DNA of 23,557 nt from Chloroflexota bacterium (GCA_947483025.1 CANKMK010000002.1:1-23557), one strand, 5' to 3'. Numbered from the stretch's first letter, positions 1 through 7,989 are shown. Made by a program: numbers and translations. The notes: a model not told the origin generated them from the sequence alone.

Positions 1-1570
1 CGCCAGCTCGTGCCTGCTCTGCGAGTCGCTCGATGCGCCCCTTGATCTCGCCGCGCAGATGGTCGGGCGCGACCAGGATTCGGCTGTACGTCGAGGCGCG
101 CGTGCCCCCGGTAAGGAAGTTAAAGAGCACCCCCACATCGTTCGCAATCAATTCGTTCGTAGTGAAGAGGCCGAGATCGGTGTATCCGCGCGCCGTCTTC
201 GGGTTGTAGTTCCCCGTGGAGAGGTGCACATAGCGGCGGACAGAGGAGCCCTCTCGCCGAGCGATCAGCGTCGCCTTGCAGTGCGTCTTGAGTCCCATCA
301 CCCCGTAGACCACGTGTGCCCCCGCCTCTTCCAGTCGTCGCGCCCACTCGATGTTGGCCGCCTCATCGAAGCGAGCCTTCAGCTCAACAAGGACAACGAC
401 CTCCTTGCCGGCATGGGCCGCACGAATCAGGTGTGCAGGGATGCTCGAGGTGGCCCCCGTGCGGTAGAGGGTGGAGCGAATGGAGAGAACATCAGGGTCA
501 TCAGCAGCTTGGGCGAAGAGCTGGTCGACACTCGCCTCGAAGCTGTCGTACGGGTGGTGCACCAGAAGGTCTCCCTCAGAGATCACCGTGAACATGTCGC
601 CGCTGGACGAATCGGTCGAGGCGCTTGCCGCGATGCGCGCTGGCGTGACGGGTTGCCAGCGTGGTGCCCGAAGCTCAGGGCGGGGAAGGTTCGCCACCTG
701 CAGCGCCACGGTGAGATCTAGGAGCCCCTCAACAACCTGCACCTCGCTCTGGCTGATCTCAAGCCCCATCATGAGCATCTTGAGTAGGTCGTCCGGCATA
801 TCGGCGCGGGCCTCAAGGCGCACAACGCTGCCGAACCGACGCTGGCGGAGCCCCTCTTCGATCGCCTCCAAAAGGTCGTCCGCCTCCTCCTCGACAGTGT
901 CGAGATCGGCATCGCGCGTAACGCGGAACAGATGCGCATCAACGATCTCCCTCCCAGGGAAGAGGAGGTCGACGTGGGCCAAGATGAGATCTTCAAGCAG
1001 GATCCAGTCACCGTTGCCGAATTGCACGATGCGACCGAGGATTGTCGGCACTTTGACTCGCGCAAGTTCGTTCTCCTGGCCCCCTTCTGCTCGGAGCCGT
1101 ATGGCGATCGAGAGGCTGAGGGAGCTAATCAGCGGGAATGGTTGGCCAGCGTCAACAGTAAGGGGGGTGAGCACGGGGAAGATCTCGCGCGTAAAACGTT
1201 CTGTAAGGATTGATTGCTCGGCGGCATCGAGGTCGCCCCACGTTCGGAGTGGTAACCCTGCACTGTGCAGCTCTTCAATGAGTGAACCCCAACTCCCCTG
1301 TGCGGATTCGGTCAGCAGGCTGGTCGCTTCGCGAATCAGCGCGAGCTGCACGTCAGGGGTGCGCCCGTCAGGCCCAGGGGTGCGTACGCCAGCAGCCTGC
1401 TGGTCTTGGATACCGGCAACGCGTACGCCATAGAACTCGTCAATGTTTGATGCGACGATGCCGAGGAATCGGAATCGATCGAGGAGCGGTCTCTTCTTGT
1501 TCGAAGCCTCGCTTAAGACGCGAGCGTTGAAGGCGAGAAGTGAGAGCTCGCGACTGACGCCAAGCGTCAT
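1..1570 (-). CDS. ppk1: Polyphosphate kinase 1, C-terminus cut by window edge
   Basis: PPK1 reversibly builds inorganic polyphosphate from the terminal phosphate of ATP. About 523 residues are present of roughly 700; the missing end should carry the second catalytic histidine region. The N-terminal domain is recognisable (RELSLLAFNARVL near residue 7, then FRFLGIVASNIDEF). Further on, the conserved stretch LKTHCK, then REGSSVRRYVHLSTGNYNP, holds the expected autophosphorylated histidine at about residue 449. The frame is open to base 1. The ATG at 1570-1568 overlaps the TGA of the upstream DUF971 gene (ATGA), so the two are translationally coupled and probably share the promoter at 1915-1920. 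The identification is based on motifs and length; PPK1 is not easily confused with another family. Confidence 0.95.
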   Translation of the reverse strand, partial: MTLGVSRELSLLAFNARVLSEASNKKRPLLDRFRFLGIVASNIDEFYGVRVAGIQDQQAAGVRTPGPDGRTPDVQLALIREATSLLTESAQGSWGSLIEELHSAGLPLRTWGDLDAAEQSILTERFTREIFPVLTPLTVDAGQPFPLISSLSLSIAIRLRAEGGQENELARVKVPTILGRIVQFGNGDWILLEDLILAHVDLLFPGREIVDAHLFRVTRDADLDTVEEEADDLLEAIEEGLRQRRFGSVVRLEARADMPDDLLKMLMMGLEISQSEVQVVEGLLDLTVALQVANLPRPELRAPRWQPVTPARIAASASTDSSSGDMFTVISEGDLLVHHPYDSFEASVDQLFAQAADDPDVLSIRSTLYRTGATSSIPAHLIRAAHAGKEVVVLVELKARFDEAANIEWARRLEEAGAHVVYGVMGLKTHCKATLIARREGSSVRRYVHLSTGNYNPKTARGYTDLGLFTTNELIANDVGVLFNFLTGGTRASTYSRILVAPDHLRGEIKGRIERLAEQARAG

Positions 1571-1908
1571 CGCGGGGCACTCATGCAACTCGTGCACGAG
1601 CAGCGCTGCCGCAGCAGCGACCAGGTGTAGTAACCGGTGCGATGCCCGTCGCCCCAGAAGAGACAGAGCGCATAGCTACCAACCATTTCGCCCCCCTCAA
1701 GCTTCGTTTGACTTGGGCTGAGGGTTGGGTTGGCGTCGAGCCAGCCAGGGAGGCCAGCCTCACCACGACAGTAGGCACAGGGACAGAGCCATCGGAGCGG
1801 AATCGCCTCATAGACGCTTTGATGGCCATCGCGCCAATCCAGTTCGAGGCGTTGCTGCTCGCGGAGAATGCGAATCGCGACGGGTGCTCCCTGTGCTGGT
1901 TCCTGCAT
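1567..1908 (-). CDS. DUF971 protein (gamma-butyrobetaine hydroxylase N-terminal-like)
   Basis: A 113-residue stand-alone DUF971 domain. The family signatures are present: LDWRDGH near residue 23, an IPLRWLCPCAYC segment with Cys42, Cys44 and Cys47, VGSYAL, FWGDGHRTGYYTW, and a second CSCTSC cluster (Cys103, 105, 108). The paired CxCxxC clusters suggest zinc or iron-sulfur binding, but family function is not settled; related domains occur at the N-terminus of gamma-butyrobetaine hydroxylases and next to Fe-S assembly proteins. It is the first gene of a two-gene unit with ppk1 (4-base overlap). No Shine-Dalgarno precedes the ATG; a -10 element lies six bases upstream, which suggests a leaderless mRNA and supports this start. 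Confidence 0.85.
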   Translation of the reverse strand: MQEPAQGAPVAIRILREQQRLELDWRDGHQSVYEAIPLRWLCPCAYCRGEAGLPGWLDANPTLSPSQTKLEGGEMVGSYALCLFWGDGHRTGYYTWSLLRQRCSCTSCMSAPR

Positions 1909-1914
1909 AGGGAG

Positions 1915-1920
1915 ATTCTA
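1915..1920 (-). promoter_or_regulatory. -10 element, leaderless promoter for DUF971-ppk1
   Basis: On the minus strand TAGAAT ends six bases before the ATG at 1908, so transcription would begin at or next to the start codon. No purine-rich ribosome site and no good -35 hexamer are seen. The same arrangement occurs in front of trxB (5630-5635). Confidence 0.6.
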
Positions 1921-1950
1921 GGGTTCGCAGGTAAACGCCAGATGAGCGGC

Positions 1951-1956
1951 TACGAT
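1951..1956 (+). promoter_or_regulatory. Possible -10 element for the YibE/F gene
   Basis: TACGAT fits a TAnnnT -10 hexamer 23 bases before the ATG at 1980. A GTGGGGG ribosome site follows at 1968-1974. No -35 was recognised, so this is a weak call. Confidence 0.35.
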
Positions 1957-1979
1957 GATGCAAATCAGTGGGGGTATTG

Positions 1980-3125
1980 ATGCCAGAAACGCGCACCAGC
2001 ACACGACGAGCGCCCCGCACGAGCCGAGCGTGGCTTGCCGGCGTTGCCCGCCTTGGCGGCGCGGCGCTGCTCCTCCTCGTGCTCCTGGTGGCGCCAAGCC
2101 CCTGGACGCTACCAACCGACACCAATGCGCCCGAACTTGTTCGCGCCGTGATCGTCTCCCAGCCACTCCCGGGCGAGGGTGGCTCCTCTGGTACCGCGAC
2201 CGTCGAACTCCTTGAGGGTCCACGGCTTGGGGAGCGTTTGACCGCCTCCGTTGATCAGGCGAGCGACATTGCGGGTTCAATCCCATACAGCAAGGGCGAC
2301 GAGGTGCTTCTCACGCAGCTCACTGATGCGGGCGGGGGGGAGGTCTTTGCCGTTGCGGATCGATCCCGAGGCGGGGCACTCCTCATCGCGCTTGCAATCT
2401 TTGCACTTGCCGTCGTTGGTATTGCGGGGGCAGTCGGGGCGCGGTCACTCCTTGGACTTGTCGTCACAGGCGTCGTACTCGTTCGCTTCGGTATCCCGGC
2501 CCTTCTCTCTGGTGCCTCGCCGCTCGTCGTTGCCGGGCTCATCGCCCTGGTCGTTGGCGTCTCCTCTGTGGTGATTACCGAAGGGCTTAATCGGCGCGCA
2601 ACCGCCACCATTCTTGGAATCGGCGGGAGCCTCATCGCCGTTGCGCTCATTTCGATCCTGCTCGATCGCCTCCTCGCCTTTACGCCATTTGCAGGAGATC
2701 CTGACCTCGTCAATCTGATTCCGATCCTGGGTGGCAACGTTGATCTTCGCGGCATTGGTCTGGCCGCGGCAATGATCGGCACTCTTGGCATCGTTGATGA
2801 CGTAGCCGCCACGCAGGTTGCGGCCGTTGAGCAGATTCGCCGAGCAGATGTGCGCGCAGGCACCCTAGATGTGGGGAGTCGAGCGCTGGCCATTGGGCGC
2901 TCGCATGTTGGTGCAGTGATCAATACTCTGCCACTCGCCTACTTCGCGGCATCACTCCCACTCGTCGTGGCCGCCTTGATCGCACCCGGTGGTATTGCGA
3001 GCCGCCTCAGCACGGAGACCGTTGCGGTTGAAGTGGTTCGTGCACTCGCCGGCACCGCCGGTGTGCTGTTGGCAATGCCACTCGCTACCGCGAGCGCACT
3101 CCTGATTGGTGTGGGCGAGGAGTAG
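1980..3125 (+). CDS. YibE/F-like multi-pass membrane protein
   Basis: A 381-residue protein of the YibE/F family (PF07907), whose function is unknown and whose proposed transport role is unproven. An N-terminal membrane segment (about residues 20-40) is followed by a soluble extracytoplasmic domain of about 75 residues. About eight hydrophobic helices then fill the rest. The family motif with paired acidic residues, GIVDDVAATQVAAV, lies around residue 275. I chose the ATG at 1980 because GTGGGGG sits just upstream; an in-frame GTG at 1968 would overlap that site. The gene diverges from DUF971-ppk1 across 71 bases. Its stop codon directly abuts the stop of the convergent response regulator, with no room for a terminator. 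Confidence 0.85.
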   Translation: MPETRTSTRRAPRTSRAWLAGVARLGGAALLLLVLLVAPSPWTLPTDTNAPELVRAVIVSQPLPGEGGSSGTATVELLEGPRLGERLTASVDQASDIAGSIPYSKGDEVLLTQLTDAGGGEVFAVADRSRGGALLIALAIFALAVVGIAGAVGARSLLGLVVTGVVLVRFGIPALLSGASPLVVAGLIALVVGVSSVVITEGLNRRATATILGIGGSLIAVALISILLDRLLAFTPFAGDPDLVNLIPILGGNVDLRGIGLAAAMIGTLGIVDDVAATQVAAVEQIRRADVRAGTLDVGSRALAIGRSHVGAVINTLPLAYFAASLPLVVAALIAPGGIASRLSTETVAVEVVRALAGTAGVLLAMPLATASALLIGVGEE

Positions 3126-3836
3126 TTAGCTCGCCCCTAGTCGGTAACCAACCCCGCGCACTGACTCAGGGAGTGGCCCACCCGCCTCCTCTAGCTTGCT
3201 GCGCAGGCGCGCGACATGTGGCTTCAGGAGGAGCGGATCTGGGGTGGCCTTGTTCGGCCAGGCGGCGGCGAGAAGTCGCTGCTGCGTCACTACGCGACCC
3301 TTCACCGAGGCGAGGGCTTCCAGGATGTTGAACTCGGTCTTCGTCAGGGCGAGGAGGCGTGTCCCAACATGAACCTCATGCCGACTGATGTCGATGCGGA
3401 GACCTGCAGCGCCAACGATGGTGCGATCCCGCGCGGAGCCGTCGGAGGGTTCACCGCCCCGTCGCAACGCTGCGCGGACGCGAGCGAGAAGCTCTTGGCG
3501 GCCGAATGGTTTGGTGACGTAATCATCGGCACCAGCATCGAGGGCATCGACCTTCGCAGTCTCGTCTGCCTCGCCGGTCAGCACGATGATTGGGGTGGCG
3601 CTGCGAGTTCGAATCTCGTGGATCACGTTGAGCCCATCACGGCCAGGCATCGCGAGATCGAGCAGGACCAGCGCCGGCTTTGTGGAATCGAAGACTTCGA
3701 CCGCCTCGACGCCGTTGTAGGCGGCGTGAACCGTGTAGTCAGCAGCGGTCAGCAGTGCAGAGATTGCGCCAACGAGCGCGGGGTCGTCATCGACCACCAG
3801 GATCGCAAGGGGCGTGGCTGGCGCTGCAGTGCTCAT
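3126..3836 (-). CDS. OmpR/PhoB-type response regulator
   Basis: A 236-residue DNA-binding response regulator. The receiver domain (about 10-125) has the acidic pocket Asp16-Asp18, phospho-acceptor Asp60 in LLDLAMPG, Thr87 and Lys109 in TKPF. A winged-helix output domain occupies about 135-236 and ends in the typical SVRGVGYRLG. The overall look is KdpE-like, but no kdp genes are nearby, so the target is unknown. Its ATG overlaps the TGA of the histidine kinase gene by four bases, so the two are almost certainly a cognate pair. It is the last gene of the trxB operon. Confidence 0.93.
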   Translation of the reverse strand: MSTAAPATPLAILVVDDDPALVGAISALLTAADYTVHAAYNGVEAVEVFDSTKPALVLLDLAMPGRDGLNVIHEIRTRSATPIIVLTGEADETAKVDALDAGADDYVTKPFGRQELLARVRAALRRGGEPSDGSARDRTIVGAAGLRIDISRHEVHVGTRLLALTKTEFNILEALASVKGRVVTQQRLLAAAWPNKATPDPLLLKPHVARLRSKLEEAGGPLPESVRGVGYRLGAS

Positions 3837-4573
3837 GTGGCAAGTATGCCGTGGGCTGCGGAGGCGAGTGGAAGCGTTAGAAGGAAGCGGCTCCCACCGA
3901 ATCCATTCGGTTCAATCTTGATCTCGCCACCCATCGCCCCCATGAGACGCCGCGCGGCGTAGAGGCCGATCCCTGAGCCACTCGTCGAGGGGCGCTGCGT
4001 TCGGCGAACGAAGGCCTCAAAGACCTCCTCCCAGTCTTCGCGGGGAATCCCCACCCCGTCGTCGGTGAGATAGAGCTCGGCTCGGCCATCGCGAACCCAG
4101 CAGCCAATCGAGACCGGTTCACCGACGGGCGCGTACTTCGCCTCGTTCTCAAGGAGGTGGCCGAGCACCTGTCGGAAGCGACTCTCGTCGGCGAGCACCA
4201 CGATCTCGGGCTCCGGCTCCTCCCAGCGAAGGGAGTGGTTACGCAAGAGTGGCGCCATCTCCCGAATCACCGCACCGGTGATCTCGCCGAGGTTCATCGG
4301 CGCACGCTCGAGTGGAAGGCTTGAGCCTGGTCGGGCGGCGGTGAGAATGGAATCAATCTGCAAGTTGAGGCGACCAACCTGCTGCATGGCCGCTTCGCGC
4401 CAGGCGGCGAGGTCAGCCGGCTTTGCAGGAGAGGCCCCAGATGCTGCATCTGAGAGCAGTTCAACGTAGGCGCTCAGTACGGCGAGTGGTGTGCGAAGTT
4501 CGTGGGTGACGAGCGAGAGGAGTTCGGCACGTGCGGTGTCGATGAGCGCGATCTCATCCTCGCGGTGCGGCAT
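3833..4573 (-). CDS. Soluble histidine kinase without a sensor domain
   Basis: A 246-residue kinase that starts almost directly at the dimerisation/phospho-acceptor domain: His24 lies in THELRTPL, only 23 residues from the start. The ATP-binding domain follows, with an N-box (LLENEAKY), DDGVGIP, and GSGIGLYAARRL. There is no membrane helix, PAS, GAF or HAMP region, so any signal must come through a partner protein or the catalytic core. The ATG follows the trxB stop with zero spacing (TAAATG), and the gene overlaps the response regulator by four bases. The shortness is not an obvious truncation, since upstream is the intact trxB. Confidence 0.92.
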   Translation of the reverse strand: MPHREDEIALIDTARAELLSLVTHELRTPLAVLSAYVELLSDAASGASPAKPADLAAWREAAMQQVGRLNLQIDSILTAARPGSSLPLERAPMNLGEITGAVIREMAPLLRNHSLRWEEPEPEIVVLADESRFRQVLGHLLENEAKYAPVGEPVSIGCWVRDGRAELYLTDDGVGIPREDWEEVFEAFVRRTQRPSTSGSGIGLYAARRLMGAMGGEIKIEPNGFGGSRFLLTLPLASAAHGILAT

Positions 4574-5623
4574 TTACGACTTCGAGGCGTCGCGCTCCGC
4601 GAGCCAGCGCTCCGCGTCAAGGGCGGCACGACAGCCATCGCCTGCGGCGGTGACCGCCTGACGGTAGCGGTGGTCATGCACGTCACCGGCGATGAAGACG
4701 CCATCGATCTGGGAGGCGGTTGTGTCACTCTCAAGCTGCAGGTAGCCCGCAGCATCAACGGGGAGCGCGCCACCGAGCAGTGCTGTGTTCGGCTTATGGC
4801 CGATTGCAACGAAGAGTCCGCCTGTAGCGAGTCGCTCGGGGGCGCTCGTTGCACCGGGGGTGGTGTCACGCAGCATGACCGCCTCTGTGCTCTTCTCGCC
4901 AAGCACCTCAATCACTTCCCGGTTCATATGTAGCTGAATCGATGCATGCGCCTGAACGCGGGAAATCATGATCTTGCTGGCGCGGAAGGTGTCGCGGCGA
5001 TGTACTAGGTGCACCTTGGTTGCAAAGCGCGTCAGGAAGAGCGCCTCTTCGAGGGCGGTATCTCCGCCGCCAACAACCACGACCTCTTGACCCTTGAAGA
5101 AGAATCCATCGCAGGTTGCACAGGCGCTGACGCCACGGCCTCGGAGGCGGGTCTCAGACTCAAGTCCAAGCCAGAGTGCCGATGCACCGGTTGCGACGAT
5201 GATCGCTTCGGCGTGGAACTCACGACCTGCGCTCCAGACGCGGTGCGGTTCGGCGCTGAGGTCCACGCGGTCAACATCCTGGTCCACCATGATCGTGCCG
5301 AAGCGCTCTGCCTGCTTGCGCATATTGGCCATGAGCTCTGGGCCGTCGATGCCTTCAGGAAAGCCGGGGAAGTTTTCAACTTCACTGGTGAGCATCAGCT
5401 GGCCGCCAGGGGCGTAGCCACCGATCACAACAGGGGCGAGACCGGCACGTGCGGCATAAATTGCCGCGGTGAGTCCAGCTGGGCCAGAGCCGAGGATCAG
5501 CAACCGTGCCTCCGTCGGAGCGGCGGGAGCCGCCTTCGTGGCGACTGCTGCATCGGCAGCTGGCGCGGCAGCCCCGAAGTCGATCGCTAGTCCAAATCCC
5601 TTGGGGGCCTCTGCATTGGTCAT
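4574..5623 (-). CDS. trxB: Thioredoxin reductase
   Basis: An NADPH-dependent flavoprotein that reduces thioredoxin, 349 residues. The FAD motif GSGPAG is at 45-50, the redox-active CATC at Cys168-Cys171 in the usual SACATCDG, the NADPH motif GGGDTA at 185-190, and the C-terminal FAD stretch GVFIAGDV follows. It is longer than typical TrxB (about 310-320) because of an Ala/Pro-rich N-terminal extension of about 38 residues. No other in-frame Met lies between residue 1 and the FAD motif, and a -10 element sits six bases upstream of this ATG, so the extension appears genuine. It leads an operon with the histidine kinase and response regulator. Whether the partner is thioredoxin or another small redox protein cannot be told here; no trxA is in the window. 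Confidence 0.94.
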   Translation of the reverse strand: MTNAEAPKGFGLAIDFGAAAPAADAAVATKAAPAAPTEARLLILGSGPAGLTAAIYAARAGLAPVVIGGYAPGGQLMLTSEVENFPGFPEGIDGPELMANMRKQAERFGTIMVDQDVDRVDLSAEPHRVWSAGREFHAEAIIVATGASALWLGLESETRLRGRGVSACATCDGFFFKGQEVVVVGGGDTALEEALFLTRFATKVHLVHRRDTFRASKIMISRVQAHASIQLHMNREVIEVLGEKSTEAVMLRDTTPGATSAPERLATGGLFVAIGHKPNTALLGGALPVDAAGYLQLESDTTASQIDGVFIAGDVHDHRYRQAVTAAGDGCRAALDAERWLAERDASKS

Positions 5624-5629
5624 AGGGCG

Positions 5630-5635
5630 ATTCTA
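5630..5635 (-). promoter_or_regulatory. -10 element, leaderless promoter for trxB operon
   Basis: TAGAAT on the minus strand is separated from the trxB ATG (5623) by six bases. There is no Shine-Dalgarno. The spacing and nearly all bases match the DUF971 promoter at 1915-1920. It gives trxB its own transcript although the cofC-cofE gene ends only 39 bases upstream. Confidence 0.6.
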
Positions 5636-5662
5636 CGCCCCCCGCAGATAAGGGCTGGTCGC

Positions 5663-7045
5663 TTAGCGGAAGAGGTCCCAATCGGGGGGCATCAGGCTCG
5701 ATCGGGCACTCCCATCCTCGGCAACCTGCGGGTGTGCGCCGCGAATCAGCGCGAGCGGTCGGCGGGCGGTCTTGCCGAGGGCGAGCTCTGCGGTAGCAGC
5801 GATCTGGTCAGCGACGGCGCGGACCGTTGCCGCCATCGTGCGGCCATCAGCGTCGGGCTTGCCGCGCAGATCTTCCAGCGCCGCAATGCCCGCCACGCCA
5901 ATCGCCACGTCGGTGATGCCGAGGCGCCACGGGCGGCCGAATGAGTCGGTGATGATCACTCCAGGTGCAATGCCAGTCCGCAGGCGGATCGCCTCGCGAA
6001 TCGCACGTGCCGAACCATCGGGATCGCGCGGGAGGAGCGTGACCACCTCTCCGCTCCGCGGGCCAACATTACTGGCGTCAACACCAGAGTTCGCGAGAAC
6101 AAATCCGTGTGCAGTCTCGGTGATGATTACGCCGCGATCCATACGTACGACACGTACCGCCTCTTGCAGCACCACTTCAACCTGGCGCGCGTCACGACCC
6201 CACGTTGCCGCGTACTCCACCGCCTCTGGTCGCGGCGTCACGCTGCCCAGCTCAACGATGGCCCCCTCCGCCTTTGAGACGATCTTCTGCGTCACGGCGA
6301 TCACATCGTCTTCGCGTAGCCCGCCGATCGCGCTCGTGGCAGCGATCGTCGCCACGCAACTGGCGATCATCGCGGGCAGATCGTCGCCCGGTTCGATCTC
6401 ACCGAGTCCATCAATTGGGAGTGCGAGTAGGCCTGCTGTTGGCGCTGGCGTGGTGGCTGCTCGCTCACGCTCCATGGCCGCTTTCAGGTCGCTTGGTGTG
6501 TCTAGATCGGCGGCGAGCGGTGAGTTGAGCGTCTCCACCTGGGCACCATTGCGACTCAACTCGTTGCGATGCGCGGCTGCACTATTCGCTCCGAACTGCG
6601 GGGTGAAGTCGCGTGGGAGTGGCACCAAGAGCGCCGAGGTCCCGCCGTCTGGCGATGCGAGGAGACCCGGCTGCGAGCCAGACCAGTCACTCACCAGCGC
6701 GTCGATGTTTGCTGCGGTGACTTCGGCAAGATCCACCGGCAGGATCAGCACTGCAGAGGCACCACTCTTTGTCGCATGGCCTACGCCGAGTGCGATCGCC
6801 GAATTCAAGTCAGCACCGGCATCGTCCAGCGCCTCATGTCCGCCGCTGCGAGCAAGCGCGCGGGCGAGCGGATCAGGCGAGACCAGGATTACGTTGCTGA
6901 CGCTGTTGGCTCGACCGAGCGCCAAGAGGGTGCGCTCAAGGAGACGCGCCGAGAACTCGCGGCGCTCCGCCTCACTCAACACTGGCGACATGCGCGACTT
7001 CGCTGAGTCGATGGAGCGGAAGGGGAGGACGGCGGTGATGGTCAC
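5663..7045 (-). CDS. Fused CofC-CofE, F420 biosynthesis
   Basis: A 460-residue bifunctional protein. Residues 1 to about 200 are CofC/FbiD, the guanylyltransferase that activates the phosphate-bearing acid used to build F420: AKSRM at 14-18, an LPVDLAE loop, GGTSALLVP, FGANSAAAH, and a DLDTPSDL end motif. From about 205 on it is CofE, the F420-0:gamma-glutamyl ligase: TQKIVSKAEG, HGFVLANSGVDASN, and IITDSFGRPWRLGITD. A short Thr/Pro/Ala linker joins them. No nitroreductase domain follows CofE, unlike mycobacterial FbiB. The start is a GTG overlapping the cofD TGA (GTGA). Both halves keep their signatures, so both activities are expected. The first CofC lysine position reads Arg (PFR where PVK is common). 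Confidence 0.93.
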   Translation of the reverse strand: MTITAVLPFRSIDSAKSRMSPVLSEAERREFSARLLERTLLALGRANSVSNVILVSPDPLARALARSGGHEALDDAGADLNSAIALGVGHATKSGASAVLILPVDLAEVTAANIDALVSDWSGSQPGLLASPDGGTSALLVPLPRDFTPQFGANSAAAHRNELSRNGAQVETLNSPLAADLDTPSDLKAAMERERAATTPAPTAGLLALPIDGLGEIEPGDDLPAMIASCVATIAATSAIGGLREDDVIAVTQKIVSKAEGAIVELGSVTPRPEAVEYAATWGRDARQVEVVLQEAVRVVRMDRGVIITETAHGFVLANSGVDASNVGPRSGEVVTLLPRDPDGSARAIREAIRLRTGIAPGVIITDSFGRPWRLGITDVAIGVAGIAALEDLRGKPDADGRTMAATVRAVADQIAATAELALGKTARRPLALIRGAHPQVAEDGSARSSLMPPDWDLFR

Positions 7046-7989
7046 GAGACAGCGAGAACGGCGCGCGCCACGGCGAGGCGCGCAGCATCGTCGGTCATGA
7101 CGATCGGCGCCGCAACGCTCTTGCGAACGTGTGGCGTGAGTGCGGCGGCAAGGGCAGGGGTCAGGTCCGACGTTTCAACAAGGAACGCATCCATCAGCCC
7201 CGTCAGGTGCTTGGCAACACCCGCCGGCGAGACGTCGAGTCCTGCGGCGGCGAGCATGCGGTCGGCCGGCCCCTTCAGCGCCTTCCCGCCAACAATTGGC
7301 GAGACACCAACGACGAGTGCGCCACGGGCACGTGCCGCAGCGATTGCGTCGCGAATGCCAGGGATAGCGAGAATCGGGCCAATCGAGATCAACGGGTTGG
7401 ATGGCGCGATGACGATGCGCTCTGCGGTGGCGAGGGCATCGAGCGTCTCGGCAGTTGGGCGCGCCGCGTCGGCGCCGTCGAAGGCAACTTCAAGTACCTC
7501 AGGTTTCGCCTGTGCGCCAACGAACCACGGCTGGAACTCCATCCAGCCGCTCTCCGTGCGCAGTCGCGTGCGGAGTGGGTCGTCGGTCGCCATCAGGATG
7601 GGCGCTTCACTGAGTCCGAGCCTACGCTGAATCTCGCGGTTCACCTCGGTGAGTCGCCCGCCAGTGCGCAGCTGTGCGGTGCGATGAATGTGCAGTGCAA
7701 GGTCGCGATCGCCAAGCCGGAACCAGTCGGGTGCGCCGATCTTGCCGAACTGCTCAAGGGCGTTCCACGTCTCACCGGCGAGCCCCCAGCCGCGCTCGCG
7801 GTCCCCAAGGTCGGCGAGCGTATAGAGCAGGGTGTCGTGGTCGGGGCAGATCGTGAGTCCATGCAACTCAAAGTCGTCGCCCGGGTTCGCGATGATCGAG
7901 AGGTCGCCAGCTGGGAGTGCGGCACGCAACCCGTGGGCGAGCTTTGCACCGCCGACGCCGCCCGCGAGGAGTGCGACGCGCGGGCTCAC
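7042..7989 (-). CDS. cofD: 2-phospho-L-lactate (or PEP) transferase CofD/FbiA
   Basis: CofD transfers the nucleotide-activated phospho-acid made by CofC onto the deazaflavin Fo, giving F420-0 or its dehydro form. The protein is 315 residues, normal for the family. Motifs are GGVGGAKL at 10-17, NPGDDFELHG from Asn35, CPDHDT with Asp50 and Asp52, APSNPLISIGPIL, and a late PIVGGKALKGPADRM. I place the start at the GTG at 7989-7987, which overlaps the stop of the upstream oxidoreductase (GTGA). A farther in-frame start at 8034 would overlap that gene by 49 bases and adds non-conserved residues. The gene overlaps the cofC-cofE fusion by four bases. Which phospho-acid is used (lactate, PEP or glycerate type) cannot be read from sequence by eye. 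Confidence 0.94.
   Translation of the reverse strand: MSPRVALLAGGVGGAKLAHGLRAALPAGDLSIIANPGDDFELHGLTICPDHDTLLYTLADLGDRERGWGLAGETWNALEQFGKIGAPDWFRLGDRDLALHIHRTAQLRTGGRLTEVNREIQRRLGLSEAPILMATDDPLRTRLRTESGWMEFQPWFVGAQAKPEVLEVAFDGADAARPTAETLDALATAERIVIAPSNPLISIGPILAIPGIRDAIAAARARGALVVGVSPIVGGKALKGPADRMLAAAGLDVSPAGVAKHLTGLMDAFLVETSDLTPALAAALTPHVRKSVAAPIVMTDDAARLAVARAVLAVS

Noticed and set aside
471..1433. Plus-strand open frame of 320 codons
   Set aside because: Lies antisense to ppk1, whose conserved motifs read through the whole stretch on the minus strand; composition is Ser/Arg-rich shadow sequence.
5772..7100. Plus-strand open frame of 442 codons
   Set aside because: Antisense to the cofC-cofE fusion; low-complexity Arg/Ser/Ala product with no recognisable motif.
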